64,000 nucleotides of DNA from Algoriphagus halophilus (GCF_900129785.1 NZ_FSRC01000003.1:434001-498000), one strand, 5' to 3'; positions 1-8,522 are shown, counted from the first letter of the stretch. Notes: generated by a model not told the origin, from the sequence alone. A program made the numbers and translations.

Positions 1-469
1 GTCCGCTCAAATAGGGCACAAAGATAGCTGATCCATTCAAGTGATCCAAAGGTAGGTCAAAAAAACCTTGAATTTGTCCAGCATGTAGGTCGCAAGTCAT
101 AATCCTGTCTGCTCCTGCTGAGGTAATCATATTGGCAATTGCTTTCGCTGCAATGGAAACCCTTGGACGGTCTTTTCTATCTTGTCTGGCATATCCAAAG
201 TAAGGAATAACAGCACATACCTTATAAGCACTTGCTCGCTTAGCAGCATCTATCATTAGGCAAAGTTCCAAAAGATTGTCACTTGGTGGGTTCGTGCTCT
301 GGATTAAAAACACAGTGCATCCTCGAATTGACTCATCAAAGCTTGGAGACATTTCCCCATCGCTGAATTTTGACATGGTTAGATCGCCAAGTTTTTTACC
401 GTAGTTTTTTGCTATTTTTTCTGCTAAAACAAGGCTGTTTCCGCCTGAGAAGATTTTGACTTCGGACAT
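1..469 (-). CDS. prs: Ribose-phosphate pyrophosphokinase (N-terminal part)
   Basis: PRPP synthetase makes phosphoribosyl pyrophosphate from ribose 5-phosphate and ATP in the cytoplasm, feeding purine, pyrimidine, NAD, His and Trp synthesis. The first 156 residues are visible, starting MSEVKIFSGGNSLVLAEKIA; the rest lies beyond the left edge. Family hallmarks are clear: YFGYARQDRKDRPR (ATP-binding region) and TCDLHAGQIQGFFD. The ATG at 469 gives the usual family N-terminus. A TATTTTTG -7 element lies about 40 nt upstream. It shares an intergenic region with the divergent M14 peptidase gene. Confidence 0.96.
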   Translation of the reverse strand, partial: MSEVKIFSGGNSLVLAEKIAKNYGKKLGDLTMSKFSDGEMSPSFDESIRGCTVFLIQSTNPPSDNLLELCLMIDAAKRASAYKVCAVIPYFGYARQDRKDRPRVSIAAKAIANMITSAGADRIMTCDLHAGQIQGFFDLPLDHLNGSAIFVPYLSG

Positions 470-897
470 ATTCGGTGGTTTATTCGGAGAAGAAAGAAAG
501 GTTTCAGAGGCAAAAATAGTAAAAATTGATGGTAAGGCTAAATCAAATGGAATTCATTCAAAATATATGTTTGCAAAGACTTTATTTGATTGGAATTTTC
601 ATTCTTTAATCAAGATGAAATAGACTTTAGGGACCTGATTTCTGAAGGGTCTCTTGTACAACCCTCCGTTTGCCCATGTTTATCATTCCAAATAAAACTT
701 AATTTTTGGTCTTGTTTCGATCTGAAAATCGATGATTTATTTTAAAAATTTGAAATTTTTCTATTTCAATTAAACTTCATTGACGTATAGTTCCGATCCT
801 GTAAAAAAAGACAGAAAGTATGTAAGTGGAATGCAAACCTTTTTTTTTCATAGTATTTTAGAAATGGTTTAATCAACCATCAACCAAAAATTATCAC
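470..897. other. AT-rich divergent intergenic region, prs / M14 peptidase
   Basis: About 430 bp without a supported gene. It must carry the divergent promoters of prs (candidate -7 at 511-518) and of the M14 peptidase. Only a weak short inverted repeat (AGGGT 646-650 / ACCCT 661-665) was seen. No consensus promoter was recognised for the plus-strand gene. Confidence 0.5.
511..518 (-). promoter_or_regulatory. Candidate -7 promoter element of prs
   Basis: On the minus strand this reads TATTTTTG, an exact match to the Bacteroidota -7 consensus TAnnTTTG, about 42 nt upstream of the prs start codon. No well-spaced -33 TTG was found, so the call rests on one element. Confidence 0.45.
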
Positions 898-3618
898 ATG
901 AAAAAACGTTTTACGCTCTTTACATTACTATTGAGCATTTGGTCATTTGGACTTTTTGCTCAATCCATCCCAACACCTAAATCTCATTTTGGGTTTGATA
1001 TTGGTGATGATTATAAGCTAGCCACCTTCTCTCAATCAGAAGAATATTTTAAAAAAGTTGCTGATGCCAGTGACCGAGTAAAATTGGTAGAGATAGGAAA
1101 AACGGAGTATGGAAGATCCCATCCCATGATGATCGTAACTGCTCCCGCCAATTTCGAAAAATTAGATCGATATAAGGAAATTTCCCAAACCCTTGCTCGT
1201 GCTGAAATAACCAAAGAAGAGGCAGAGAGCCTGGTAATTGAAGGAAAACCAGTAGTTTGGATTGATGGAGGTCTTCATTCTACGGAAGTGGTAGGTCCCC
1301 ATCAATTAATCGAAACGTTGTATCAATTGGCTTCCAGAACTGATGAGGAGACCATGAAGATTTTGGATAATGTTATTATCCTTTTGGTTCATGCCAATCC
1401 TGACGGAATGGAGATTGTTTCTGATTGGTACATGAGTGAGGAAGACCCCGAAAAAAGAAATCAGAATATTCCCATCCTTTATCAGAAATATGTTGGGCAT
1501 GATAATAACAGGGATTTTTACATGAATAATATGAGTGAGGCGGCAAATATGTCACTTCAACAATATGTAGAATGGATCCCTCAGATTATTTACAATCACC
1601 ACCAATCTGGACCAGCAGGGACAGTAGTGGCAGGACCTCCTTATAGAGATCCCTTCAACCATGTTTTTGATCCGCTAATTATTACCAGTTTAGATGGAGT
1701 AGGGGCTGCCATGATCAATAGATTACATCAAGAAGATAAACCAGGTTATACCAGATTAGACGGTTCAGTTTTTTCAACTTGGTGGAATGGAGGCCTAAGA
1801 ACTACTCCTTACTATCATAACATCATCGGGATTTTGACTGAAATTATTGGTAGTCCGACCCCTTCTTCTGTTCCATTGGTTCCGGATAGATTAATTCCTA
1901 ATAATGGTACTCCTTACCCAGTGGCTCCACAAGATTGGCACTTTAGAAGATCCATCGACTACTCTGTATCTCTCAACTATGCCATCCTAAACCATGCAGT
2001 AAGACATGGAGACGAATTGCTTTACAACATCTATTTGATGGGTAGGAATTCAATTGAAAAGGGGAGCAAGGACAACTGGACCATGTATCCAAAATATGCC
2101 AAAGCCGTACAGGATGCATTTCAAGCTTCCCAAAAGAAAAAATCTGAGGAAGATGAGGATGCAGTTTATTTTGGCTTTAGATCTGGAATCCCAAAACAGT
2201 TTTATGACTCCGTTTACCAAGACCCTGACAGAAGAGACCCAAGAGGTTATATTTTGTCTGCAGATCAGCCAGATTTCCCAACTGCGATTAAATTCTTGAA
2301 TGCATTGATAAAGTCAGGGATTTTAGTTCATAAAGCGACGGCAGATTTCACAGTAAATGGGAAGTCTTATCCGGCGGGATCCTACATTGTGAAGACGGAT
2401 CAGGCTTTTAGACCTCATGTGATTGACATGTTCGAGCCTCAAGACCATCCGAATGATTTCTTGTACCCAGGAGGACCTCCTATTAGACCTTATGATGCTG
2501 CAGGTTGGACTTTAGCTTACCAAATGGGTTCTGAGGTAGATCGAATCATGGATGATTTTGACGGGCCTTTTGAGCGAATGCCGTATGGTGAATTATTGAC
2601 TCCGGAGTCAAAAGATTTGGTCAATGGCTCAGGATACCTGCTCGATGCAAGAGGAAATAATAGCTTTATGGCTGTAAATGACTTGCTTCAAGCGAAAGTC
2701 AAAGTATACAGAACTACTTCTCCGGTAAATGGGTTGCCTGCGGGCTCATTTTACGTAGGGGGAGCTGGTAAAAAAGTCCTTGAAAAAGCTGCAAGTGAAT
2801 ATGGTGTGTATCCTATTGCCACGAAGCAACCCTCAGGAGCAACTGAAATCAAGCCCGCAAGAATTGGTCTTTTTGATTATTACGGAGGCTCTATGCCTTC
2901 CGGTTGGGTAAGATGGATGATGGAACAATTTCATTTCCCATTTGAATTAGTTTTCCCTCAAGAAATTGATAATGGCAATTTAAATGATAAATATGACGTT
3001 CTATTATTTATAGGTCCAGGAATCCCTAGTCAGAATTCCAGAGGATACAGTAGAAGACAACCTGATGCAGAAGATGTTCCTGAAGAGTATCGTCATATGC
3101 TTGGGGGGATTTCCACTAGCAAGTCTATTCCTCAGCTAAAGGAGTTTATTTCCAATGGCGGAAAAGTAATTGCGGTAGGTAGCGCGACGGATTTGGCTTA
3201 TCACTTGGACCTTCCTGTGGAGGATGCGTTAACGGAAATTGGCCCTAATGGAAAGGCTATTTCCCTAAGTGGTGAAAAATATTACATTCCTGGTTCTGTA
3301 TTGGAGATGAATATAGATACAAATTCTCCAGCGAATTATGGAATGGGAGAAACCGCTTATATCATGTTCAATCGAAGTCCCGTGTTCAAGTTGGCTCCAA
3401 ATGCTGCAAAAATGGGAGTGAAGCCTATTGCTTGGTTTGGAGAAGAGGAACCATTGAGAAGTGGATGGGCTTGGGGACAATCCTATCTGAAAAATGGGGT
3501 GACTGCATTTGAGGCACAGATAGGTAAAGGAAAACTGTTTGCTTTTGGTCCTGAGATTACCTTTAGAGCTCAATCTCATGGTACCTTCAAACTTTTATTT
3601 AATGGATTATATAAATAG
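898..3618 (+). CDS. Secreted M14-family zinc carboxypeptidase
   Basis: A 906-residue exported metallopeptidase. Residues 1-21 form a Sec signal peptide (Lys/Arg start, hydrophobic core, cleavage near LFAQ-S). The peptidase M14 domain follows: zinc ligands HSTE (H127, E130), a downstream YNHHQSGP (H234/H235) as third ligand, NPDG at 167-170, and a catalytic Glu candidate in LTEIIGSP (E315). The remaining ~500 residues include a C-terminal region with an alpha/beta, glutamine-amidotransferase-like look (residues ~660-780), common in large Bacteroidota M14 proteins. It probably trims exogenous peptides in the periplasm or outside the cell; the substrate is unknown. It is monocistronic, with a terminator directly downstream. 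Confidence 0.9.
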   Translation: MKKRFTLFTLLLSIWSFGLFAQSIPTPKSHFGFDIGDDYKLATFSQSEEYFKKVADASDRVKLVEIGKTEYGRSHPMMIVTAPANFEKLDRYKEISQTLARAEITKEEAESLVIEGKPVVWIDGGLHSTEVVGPHQLIETLYQLASRTDEETMKILDNVIILLVHANPDGMEIVSDWYMSEEDPEKRNQNIPILYQKYVGHDNNRDFYMNNMSEAANMSLQQYVEWIPQIIYNHHQSGPAGTVVAGPPYRDPFNHVFDPLIITSLDGVGAAMINRLHQEDKPGYTRLDGSVFSTWWNGGLRTTPYYHNIIGILTEIIGSPTPSSVPLVPDRLIPNNGTPYPVAPQDWHFRRSIDYSVSLNYAILNHAVRHGDELLYNIYLMGRNSIEKGSKDNWTMYPKYAKAVQDAFQASQKKKSEEDEDAVYFGFRSGIPKQFYDSVYQDPDRRDPRGYILSADQPDFPTAIKFLNALIKSGILVHKATADFTVNGKSYPAGSYIVKTDQAFRPHVIDMFEPQDHPNDFLYPGGPPIRPYDAAGWTLAYQMGSEVDRIMDDFDGPFERMPYGELLTPESKDLVNGSGYLLDARGNNSFMAVNDLLQAKVKVYRTTSPVNGLPAGSFYVGGAGKKVLEKAASEYGVYPIATKQPSGATEIKPARIGLFDYYGGSMPSGWVRWMMEQFHFPFELVFPQEIDNGNLNDKYDVLLFIGPGIPSQNSRGYSRRQPDAEDVPEEYRHMLGGISTSKSIPQLKEFISNGGKVIAVGSATDLAYHLDLPVEDALTEIGPNGKAISLSGEKYYIPGSVLEMNIDTNSPANYGMGETAYIMFNRSPVFKLAPNAAKMGVKPIAWFGEEEPLRSGWAWGQSYLKNGVTAFEAQIGKGKLFAFGPEITFRAQSHGTFKLLFNGLYK

Positions 3619-3642
3619 CAATATAATCAGGCGTTAAGTTTT

Positions 3643-3675
3643 AAAAGCTGTCCTTTTGGGGCAGCTTTTTTTTAT
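3643..3675 (+). terminator. Rho-independent terminator of the M14 peptidase gene
   Basis: AAGCTGTCC, loop TTTT, GGGGCAGCTT followed by a run of eight T, 25 bp after the stop codon. Confidence 0.85.
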
Positions 3676-3767
3676 TAAACTTAGCGGAGTGATTTTTAGT
3701 AAAGGGAGTAGGAGGAGTTGACAGATGATCCTGAGTTCCCCTTTTAGTATAAAAAAAATAGAACTGA

Positions 3768-4493
3768 ATGGATATTTACATGGAATATGTGAATGCCGAA
3801 TTAGGGCTTTGGCTTTTTAAAATGAAAAAGAAGTCGGGTTTGTTTGGTAAAATCACACATGGGGTGCAAAAGAAAGTAAATAACTGGATTCCTGATAAAG
3901 TTCATCGAGTGATTACCACGGCGATTGAAAATATGGTAAAGCTCGTTATTTCTGGTTCAACCTTAATTCGTCCAAAAATTAAAAATGAATTAAGCCTGAA
4001 AGAAAGGGAGTCCAAGGTTAGGAGTAGAATAAAATGGTATAGAAATACGGCCTCAGTGGAGGGGGCTATCACAGGAGCTGGAGGAATATTACTCGGGTTT
4101 GCGGATTTTCCAGCATTTCTTACTATCAAAATGAAAATGCTCTTCGATATCGCGTCTATTTATGGGTTTGATACCAAAGATTTTCAAGAGCGCCTTTTTT
4201 TACTTTATGTGTTTCAATTGAGCTTTTCATCTCAACAAAGGAGGAATGATTTAATAGGGTTGATTGAGGACTGGGATAATTACAAGGATACTCTACCAAA
4301 GGATTTAAATGAGTTTGACTGGAAAACCTTTCAGTTGGATTATCGGGATTATATAGACCTGGCCAAATTGGCTCAGTTAGTTCCTCTGGTTGGTGCTGGG
4401 GTAGGGGCCATCGCCAATTATAAACTAACGGAGCAGCTAGGTAAAACTGCTATGAATGCATTTAGATTAAGAATTTTGAAATCATATAATTAG
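3768..4493 (+). CDS. EcsC family protein
   Basis: A 241-residue protein of the EcsC family, named after the third gene of the Bacillus ecs locus; biochemical function unknown. Two hydrophobic Gly/Ala-rich stretches typical of the family are visible: GAGGILLGFADFPAFLTIKM (~residues 104-123) and LVPLVGAGVGAIANYKL near the C-terminus. These suggest membrane association. The N-terminus is basic, and internal Met codons at 5 and 19 leave the exact start open. It ends 4 bp before the Crp/Fnr gene, so the two are probably co-transcribed. Confidence 0.8.
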   Translation: MDIYMEYVNAELGLWLFKMKKKSGLFGKITHGVQKKVNNWIPDKVHRVITTAIENMVKLVISGSTLIRPKIKNELSLKERESKVRSRIKWYRNTASVEGAITGAGGILLGFADFPAFLTIKMKMLFDIASIYGFDTKDFQERLFLLYVFQLSFSSQQRRNDLIGLIEDWDNYKDTLPKDLNEFDWKTFQLDYRDYIDLAKLAQLVPLVGAGVGAIANYKLTEQLGKTAMNAFRLRILKSYN

Positions 4494-4497
4494 ACAG

Positions 4498-5121
4498 ATG
4501 GGAGAGATGATCGCAGAAAACGCATGTCTTGAAATATTGGAATCTCATATCAGCACTTTCTTAAAGATGGCGGTGAGTGATTTTGAAATGATATCTGCCC
4601 ATTTTACTTCGGAGAATATTAATTCAAAGGTTTTTCTTCAGGCTCCGGGAGGAATGTGCAAATTTGAGTACTTCGTCGTAAAAGGATTACTTCAGCACTC
4701 TTACATGGATGAATCTGGAAAAGAGTTTACCCTGTCATTTCCTCATGAGAACTGGTGGGCTGGAGATTTTAAAAGCTTCAAACATGAATTACCAACGGAT
4801 AAGTCTTTGATTTCATTAGAGCCAACGTGTGTGTTGAAAATTTCAAGACCTGATTTTTTGTATCTGCTCGAAAATTCCCTCGTTTTTGAACGATACATTG
4901 CAAAGCTTAGTGAAAATAATAGCATTAAAATGCAAGAGAGGGTTCTGGCCGACATGTCATCCAATTTGGAAGAAAAGGTTGGAGCTTTTTATCAAAACAA
5001 TCCTTTGCTTGTATCAAGGCTTTCCCAGAAGAGAATTGCTAGTTTTTTAGGGGTAAGTCAAGAACATCTAAGTAAAGTCCTCAATAAGAGAAAAGAATTG
5101 CCACCAATTGACCAATCTTAA
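4498..5121 (+). CDS. Crp/Fnr family transcriptional regulator
   Basis: A 207-residue one-component regulator. The N-terminal ~140 residues fit a cyclic-nucleotide-binding beta-barrel, with the ILESHISTFLKM entry helix usual in Bacteroidota members. The C-terminus carries a winged helix-turn-helix: LSQKRIASFLGVSQEHLSKV followed by LNKRKE. No FNR-type cysteine cluster is obvious, so an oxygen-sensing Fe-S role is not supported. The effector is unknown. It sits between an EcsC gene and an NTF2-like gene, and the spacing suggests a small operon. An in-frame ATG at 4507 is an alternative start. Confidence 0.88.
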   Translation: MGEMIAENACLEILESHISTFLKMAVSDFEMISAHFTSENINSKVFLQAPGGMCKFEYFVVKGLLQHSYMDESGKEFTLSFPHENWWAGDFKSFKHELPTDKSLISLEPTCVLKISRPDFLYLLENSLVFERYIAKLSENNSIKMQERVLADMSSNLEEKVGAFYQNNPLLVSRLSQKRIASFLGVSQEHLSKVLNKRKELPPIDQS

Positions 5122-5142
5122 TTTTTTCAGATTTTCTAATTC

Positions 5143-5174
5143 TTAGGATTGTGTTCACATAAACAAAATCCTAA
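5143..5174 (+). promoter_or_regulatory. Inverted repeat ending at the NTF2-like start codon
   Basis: TTAGGATT (5143-5150) and AATCCTAA (5167-5174) are perfect 8-bp arms around a 16-nt loop containing TGTGTTCACA. The right arm ends on the A of the downstream ATG. It could be an operator for the adjacent Crp/Fnr regulator or an mRNA hairpin limiting translation. The structure is seen; the role is inferred. Confidence 0.4.
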
Positions 5175-5572
5175 TGGAAAAGCAACATAAAAATCTTGAA
5201 TTGATTCAATCTTTCTTCATTGCTTATAATCAAAAAGACATGGAGGCTTTGGGAAATATTTTGGACTCAGAAATAACTTGGAATATACCAGGAGAGCATC
5301 CTTTAAGTGGTTTAAAGAAAGGGGTAGAGGAAGTTCTGGATTACTTCAAAGAAATGGAATATTATCAATTTCAGGCTGCAAACCTTGTTTTAGGGGTAAA
5401 TGAATCATTTGTCGTGGATTGCCATCAAAATTGGACTGATTTCAATGGGAAAAGGTTCGAGGTCATGTCCTGCTTATTATGGAAGATACAAGGAGGGAAA
5501 ATAAAAGAAGTTCACAATTTTCCAGGTGATCAAAAAGCAGTGAATGATTTTTTCATCACGAATGGTAGGTAG
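5174..5572 (+). CDS. NTF2-like / SnoaL-like protein
   Basis: A 132-residue protein with the NTF2-like cone fold signature: an N-terminal helix LIQSFFIAYNQKDMEALGNILDSEITWNIPG, a central GVEEVLDYFKEM helix, then alternating beta strands ending in a KIKEVHNFPGD turn. Family members include ketosteroid isomerases, SnoaL cyclases and stress proteins of unknown activity, so no reaction is assigned. It is cytosolic, with no signal peptide. It follows the Crp/Fnr gene by 52 bp and is followed by a bidirectional terminator. Confidence 0.8.
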   Translation: MEKQHKNLELIQSFFIAYNQKDMEALGNILDSEITWNIPGEHPLSGLKKGVEEVLDYFKEMEYYQFQAANLVLGVNESFVVDCHQNWTDFNGKRFEVMSCLLWKIQGGKIKEVHNFPGDQKAVNDFFITNGR

Positions 5573-5615
5573 GCTAATTCTTTAGGGTTTCCTGAGATTT
5601 AATTCCTCCAAAATG

Positions 5616-5650
5616 AAAAAAGCCCTAAATCTTTCGAATTAGGGCTTTTG
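5616..5650. terminator. Bidirectional terminator, NTF2-like gene / tRNA-Gln
   Basis: AAAAGCCCTAA and TTAGGGCTTTT are perfect arms around a ~10-nt loop. A-runs on the left and T-runs on the right serve both the plus-strand gene and the minus-strand tRNA. Confidence 0.85.
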
Positions 5651-5723
5651 TTGGTCTACTAGGGCTCGAACCTAGACTCTTCTGAACCAAAATCAGACGT
5701 GTTGCCAGTTACACCATAGACCA
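5651..5723 (-). tRNA. tRNA-Gln (anticodon TTG)
   Basis: A 73-nt cloverleaf on the minus strand. The acceptor arm TGGTCTA pairs with TAGACCA. The anticodon arm is TCTGA-TTTTGGT-TCAGA, with TTG at loop positions 3-5. The T arm reads CTAGG-TTCGAGC-CCTAG. The discriminator base is A and CCA is not encoded, so the CCA-adding enzyme (gene at 22186-23637) is needed. Transcription ends at the hairpin just downstream. Confidence 0.97.
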
Positions 5724-6036
5724 GTTTTAATTGATACTCCTTGTGGGTGTCTCTTAAAGTGTCACAAAGGTAGATTTTCAATTCTTTTTTTCCAAGAAGT
5801 GTAAAAAAGATTTTTTGATTTATTGCTTAACCCTCTTGAAGTCAGGGGTAAAAATTTTGGTTGGTAGGAGAGCTTCCTGCCTATTATTAGAGGTTTAAAT
5901 GGCTGTTTTATATGTAAACTTCATTTTGTTTATATTATAGAAATGTTAAAAAACTTCTATAAGTATTGTTTATTTGAAAATTAATATTCTTTTTTGATGC
6001 GAATATAAAAATCTATCCAACCAAAAATTACTAATA
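5724..6036. other. Intergenic region with tRNA promoter
   Basis: Besides the tRNA-Gln promoter (5765-5795), the region up to the small gene at 6037 is AT-rich. No further gene, repeat or consensus promoter was recognised. Confidence 0.5.
5765..5795 (-). promoter_or_regulatory. Promoter of tRNA-Gln
   Basis: Minus strand: TTG (5795-5793), 20-nt spacer, TACCTTTG (5772-5765). This matches the Bacteroidota primary sigma consensus TTG...TAnnTTTG. The inferred start is near 5759, about 35 nt before the mature tRNA. Confidence 0.8.
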
Positions 6037-6282
6037 ATGCAAATTCAAAAACTTGAAAAAACAATTCCTGAAGTTGTTCAGAAGCTAGAAAAATTAAAAA
6101 TCGGAGACTCATTAGCAGCAGAGCTTACTTGGTGCTGGGGAAGTTTTAAGTATGATCATAATCCTGAGGGAGTAATAGAAAAGTCTCAGAAGGCTATTGA
6201 GCTCTTGAAAGAAGCAAGGGAAACTAATAGTAGAGCTGTATCTAAAAAGTTACTAGAAGATTTCGAAAAGTCTCTAAGCTAA
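6037..6282 (+). CDS. Small hypothetical protein (81 aa)
   Basis: Not recognised. The protein is helical and Lys/Glu-rich, with a central aromatic/Cys motif ELTWCWGSFKYDHNPEGV between two amphipathic helices; there is no signal peptide or membrane segment. The motif has the look of a conserved core. It has its own upstream region and a strong shared terminator 3 bp downstream, which supports a real monocistronic gene. The ATG is preceded by an A-rich stretch, common for Bacteroidota starts. Confidence 0.72.
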   Translation: MQIQKLEKTIPEVVQKLEKLKIGDSLAAELTWCWGSFKYDHNPEGVIEKSQKAIELLKEARETNSRAVSKKLLEDFEKSLS

Positions 6283-6285
6283 TAA

Positions 6286-6321
6286 AAAGAAAAGCTCACC
6301 ATTTGGTGAGCTTTTCTTTTT
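6286..6321. terminator. Bidirectional terminator, 81-aa gene / rplI operon
   Basis: AAAGAAAAGCTCACC, loop ATTT, GGTGAGCTTTTCTTT with flanking A and T runs. It ends both convergent transcripts. Confidence 0.88.
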
Positions 6322-6339
6322 TATCAATAGGGAATAAGC

Positions 6340-6783
6340 TTATTCGCCTACTACCACAAATTTCACGTCAGTTTTCACTTCTCTGTGAAGATCAACTTCT
6401 GCAGCAAATTCTCCTGCACCATCAACTGGTACATTGATAGAGATTTTCTTTCTGTCGATGTCGATTCCGTTTGCAGCTAAAGCGTCTGCAATTTGAAGAG
6501 TAGTCACTTTTCCGAAAATTTTACCTGATTCACCGATTTTCGCTTTGATTTCAAGCGTCAATGCTTGTAGTTTCTCAGCGATGTTCTCAGCTTCAGTTTT
6601 AATTTTTTCTGCTTTGTGAGCAGCTTGCTTGATGTTCTCGGCAAGGATTTTCTTGTTTGATCCTGTAGCTAGAACTGCGTATCCCTGAGGGATAAGATAG
6701 TTTCTACCGTAACCAGGCTTTACTTCAACCAAGTCATTTTTATAGCCAAGACCTTTGATGTCTGTTTTTAGAATGATTTCCAT
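6340..6783 (-). CDS. rplI: 50S ribosomal protein L9
   Basis: A 147-residue L9, the normal length. The N-terminal domain carries the family signature MEIILKTDIKGLGYKNDLVEVKPGYGRNYLIPQGYA. A Lys/Ala/Glu-rich connecting helix (~45-75) leads to a C-terminal domain with KIGESGKIFGKVT. It binds domain V of 23S rRNA near L1. It is last in the minus-strand rpsF-rpsR-rplI operon, 39 bp after rpsR. Confidence 0.98.
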   Translation of the reverse strand: MEIILKTDIKGLGYKNDLVEVKPGYGRNYLIPQGYAVLATGSNKKILAENIKQAAHKAEKIKTEAENIAEKLQALTLEIKAKIGESGKIFGKVTTLQIADALAANGIDIDRKKISINVPVDGAGEFAAEVDLHREVKTDVKFVVVGE

Positions 6784-6822
6784 TTGTAATGATCTTTTGT
6801 GATTGGACGATACAAGACCGAA

Positions 6823-7074
6823 TTATTTCAACCCATCGGTTACGAATGGCAACAAAGCCAAATGTCTTGCTTTTTTGATGGCATTAGCCACTTTCTTCTG
6901 ATACTTTGCAGAGTTACCAGTAAGTCTTCTAGGAAGAATTTTACCTTGCTCGTTCACAAATTTCAACAAGAAGTTAGGATCTTTGTAATCAATGTACTTG
7001 ATTCCATGCTTCTTAAAACGGCAGTATTTTTTTCTGATTTCGCCTCTATTGATTGGCTCGTTTACTAATGTCAT
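6823..7074 (-). CDS. rpsR: 30S ribosomal protein S18
   Basis: An 83-residue S18 with the typical core [18 protein letters not shown], then [20 protein letters not shown] and the ARHLALLPF tail. It forms a heterodimer with S6 on the 30S platform. Its start overlaps the rpsF stop by 4 bp (7071-7074), indicating translational coupling, as expected for proteins made in equal amounts. Confidence 0.98.
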   Translation of the reverse strand: MTLVNEPINRGEIRKKYCRFKKHGIKYIDYKDPNFLLKFVNEQGKILPRRLTGNSAKYQKKVANAIKKARHLALLPFVTDGLK

Positions 7075-7442
7075 TTGGCTTGCTCCTCCTTAGCTTCAGA
7101 TTTTTTGTTAAACTCTCCTTTTCTTCTTCTTTCGGCATAAGCAATACCATGCTTTTCCAAAACAGTAGTCAAGAATCTCATCACTTTTTCATCTCTTCTA
7201 AATTCTAGCTCGAATTTGCTGATGATAGTTGGATCGGCCTTGAACTCAACCAAAACATAAAAACCTGTAGTCTTCTTGTCAATAGCATAAGCCATCTTCT
7301 TTAGACCCCAGTTTTCCACATTAATAACATCTGCTCCCTCTTCTTTTAGCAAGTTCACAAACTTGTCTACGGTATCCTTCATCTGAACATCAGACAAAAC
7401 GGGAGTTAAAATGAATACCGTCTCGTAATTTCTTTGGAACAT
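7071..7442 (-). CDS. rpsF: 30S ribosomal protein S6
   Basis: A 123-residue S6, starting [18 protein letters not shown], with [23 protein letters not shown] and a basic/acidic extended tail ([19 protein letters not shown]). It is the first gene of the rpsF-rpsR-rplI operon. A strong promoter lies 38-68 bp upstream, giving a leader of only about 30 nt. That looks too short for the elaborate S6:S18-binding leader known in some bacteria. Confidence 0.98.
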   Translation of the reverse strand: MFQRNYETVFILTPVLSDVQMKDTVDKFVNLLKEEGADVINVENWGLKKMAYAIDKKTTGFYVLVEFKADPTIISKFELEFRRDEKVMRFLTTVLEKHGIAYAERRRKGEFNKKSEAKEEQAK

Positions 7443-7479
7443 TTTTAAATGTGTTTAAGGAATTTGAATAAACAGACCG

Positions 7480-7510
7480 CAAAAGTAGGATAAATCATGC
7501 TGTTTTCCAA
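7480..7510 (-). promoter_or_regulatory. Promoter of rpsF-rpsR-rplI
   Basis: Minus strand: TTG (7510-7508), 20-nt spacer, TACTTTTG (7487-7480). It matches the Bacteroidota consensus with the same spacing as the tRNA-Gln promoter. Confidence 0.8.
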
Positions 7511-7540
7511 GTGTATGTAGAGATGAAAAAGTATAAAAAT

Positions 7541-7562
7541 AAAAAAGCCTCTTGGTAGAGGC
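7541..7562 (-). terminator. Terminator of the coiled-coil protein gene
   Basis: Minus strand: GCCTCT, loop ACCA, AGAGGC followed by TTTTTT. It starts 6 bp past the stop codon of the gene at 7568-8497. Confidence 0.8.
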
Positions 7563-7567
7563 GATTT

Positions 7568-8497
7568 TTATTTAACTGAGAATGTTTTTGATCCTATTTG
7601 GTAGTTGTCAACAAAAATCCTGACTTCGTGAGTGCCTGAATTATAATCCGAACCTTTTTCATAGTAAAAGGTCAATTCCTGCTCTGTATTGTCAAAAATG
7701 ATGTCCTGTCTGACAGTGTAAAATTCTTCGACACCGTCCATCATGAATGTTCCTGATCCTTTGGCTACATCGAAAATAGGTTGGGAGTTAGGGGCCAATA
7801 TCTGGACGTAAACATTTCTGGGGCCTTTTTCTGCTACCTGATTGTCAGCAAGGTTAAAGCTTACTTTGATGCGTTCAATTTGCCTATTTCTGAAATCCTT
7901 GGTAGTCTCGACCCGTTCTTTACCCCTTGAATTTACCGCTGCAATATTGATATTTTCTGCTTTAAGCATGGCGGCAATATTCACTTTGGCCTGTAAGTCT
8001 TCTTTTTGAATATTCAATTGAGCTACCTCTTCTTCAATTTCAGCTTGAGTAGTCTTTAAATCTTGGTTTTCGGCATAGAGTTGTTGATTCATTGCACGAA
8101 GCTCTAAGATTTCTTGGTCTTTCTCTTCGATCAATCCGCTGTAGCTTCTGATTTTTTCATTTAAAACGGCAATTTCATTCGCACTTCTTTGTCTTGAAGT
8201 GTTTCTTTCTGCAATCAATTGATCTCTTACTTCTTCCAGTGCTTTCACATTCCCACCTAATTTTTCAATTTCTTGGATTCGAAGATCCAATTGATAAGTG
8301 ACTGAATCCAACCGTTTATTCAATTCGTTGTTTTCTGTAGATAATAATAGTATCTCCTCAGTCTTTTTGCTTCTATCCACGTAATCAGTATAAAGCTTTA
8401 TCCCACTGATGATGACTAAAAGCACCAAAACAATGATGATAATATTTTTACCTTGGTCTTTCTTTTCTGTGGATTCTGATTCGAAATTAGTGCTCAT
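7568..8497 (-). CDS. Membrane-anchored coiled-coil protein, function unknown
   Basis: A 309-residue protein with a short Ser/Glu-rich cytoplasmic N-terminus. A single membrane segment follows (IIIIVLVLLVIISGIKLY, ~19-36), then a long coiled coil (~45-170, heptads rich in Leu/Glu/Gln). The C-terminal ~120-residue domain is beta-rich (RIKVSFNLADNQ ... EVRIFVDNYQIGSKTFSVK). Topology is probably N-in, with the coiled coil and beta domain in the periplasm. The beta domain resembles a ligand- or protein-binding module, but I do not recognise a named family. It is separated by only 25 bp from the divergent methyltransferase gene. Confidence 0.8.
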   Translation of the reverse strand: MSTNFESESTEKKDQGKNIIIIVLVLLVIISGIKLYTDYVDRSKKTEEILLLSTENNELNKRLDSVTYQLDLRIQEIEKLGGNVKALEEVRDQLIAERNTSRQRSANEIAVLNEKIRSYSGLIEEKDQEILELRAMNQQLYAENQDLKTTQAEIEEEVAQLNIQKEDLQAKVNIAAMLKAENINIAAVNSRGKERVETTKDFRNRQIERIKVSFNLADNQVAEKGPRNVYVQILAPNSQPIFDVAKGSGTFMMDGVEEFYTVRQDIIFDNTEQELTFYYEKGSDYNSGTHEVRIFVDNYQIGSKTFSVK

Positions 8498-8522
8498 AAT
8501 AAATTGAAATAGGACTTATTTT

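Noticed and set aside
6799..7068. An 89-codon plus-strand frame opposite rpsR
   Set aside because: It is entirely antisense to a ribosomal protein gene and has no independent support.
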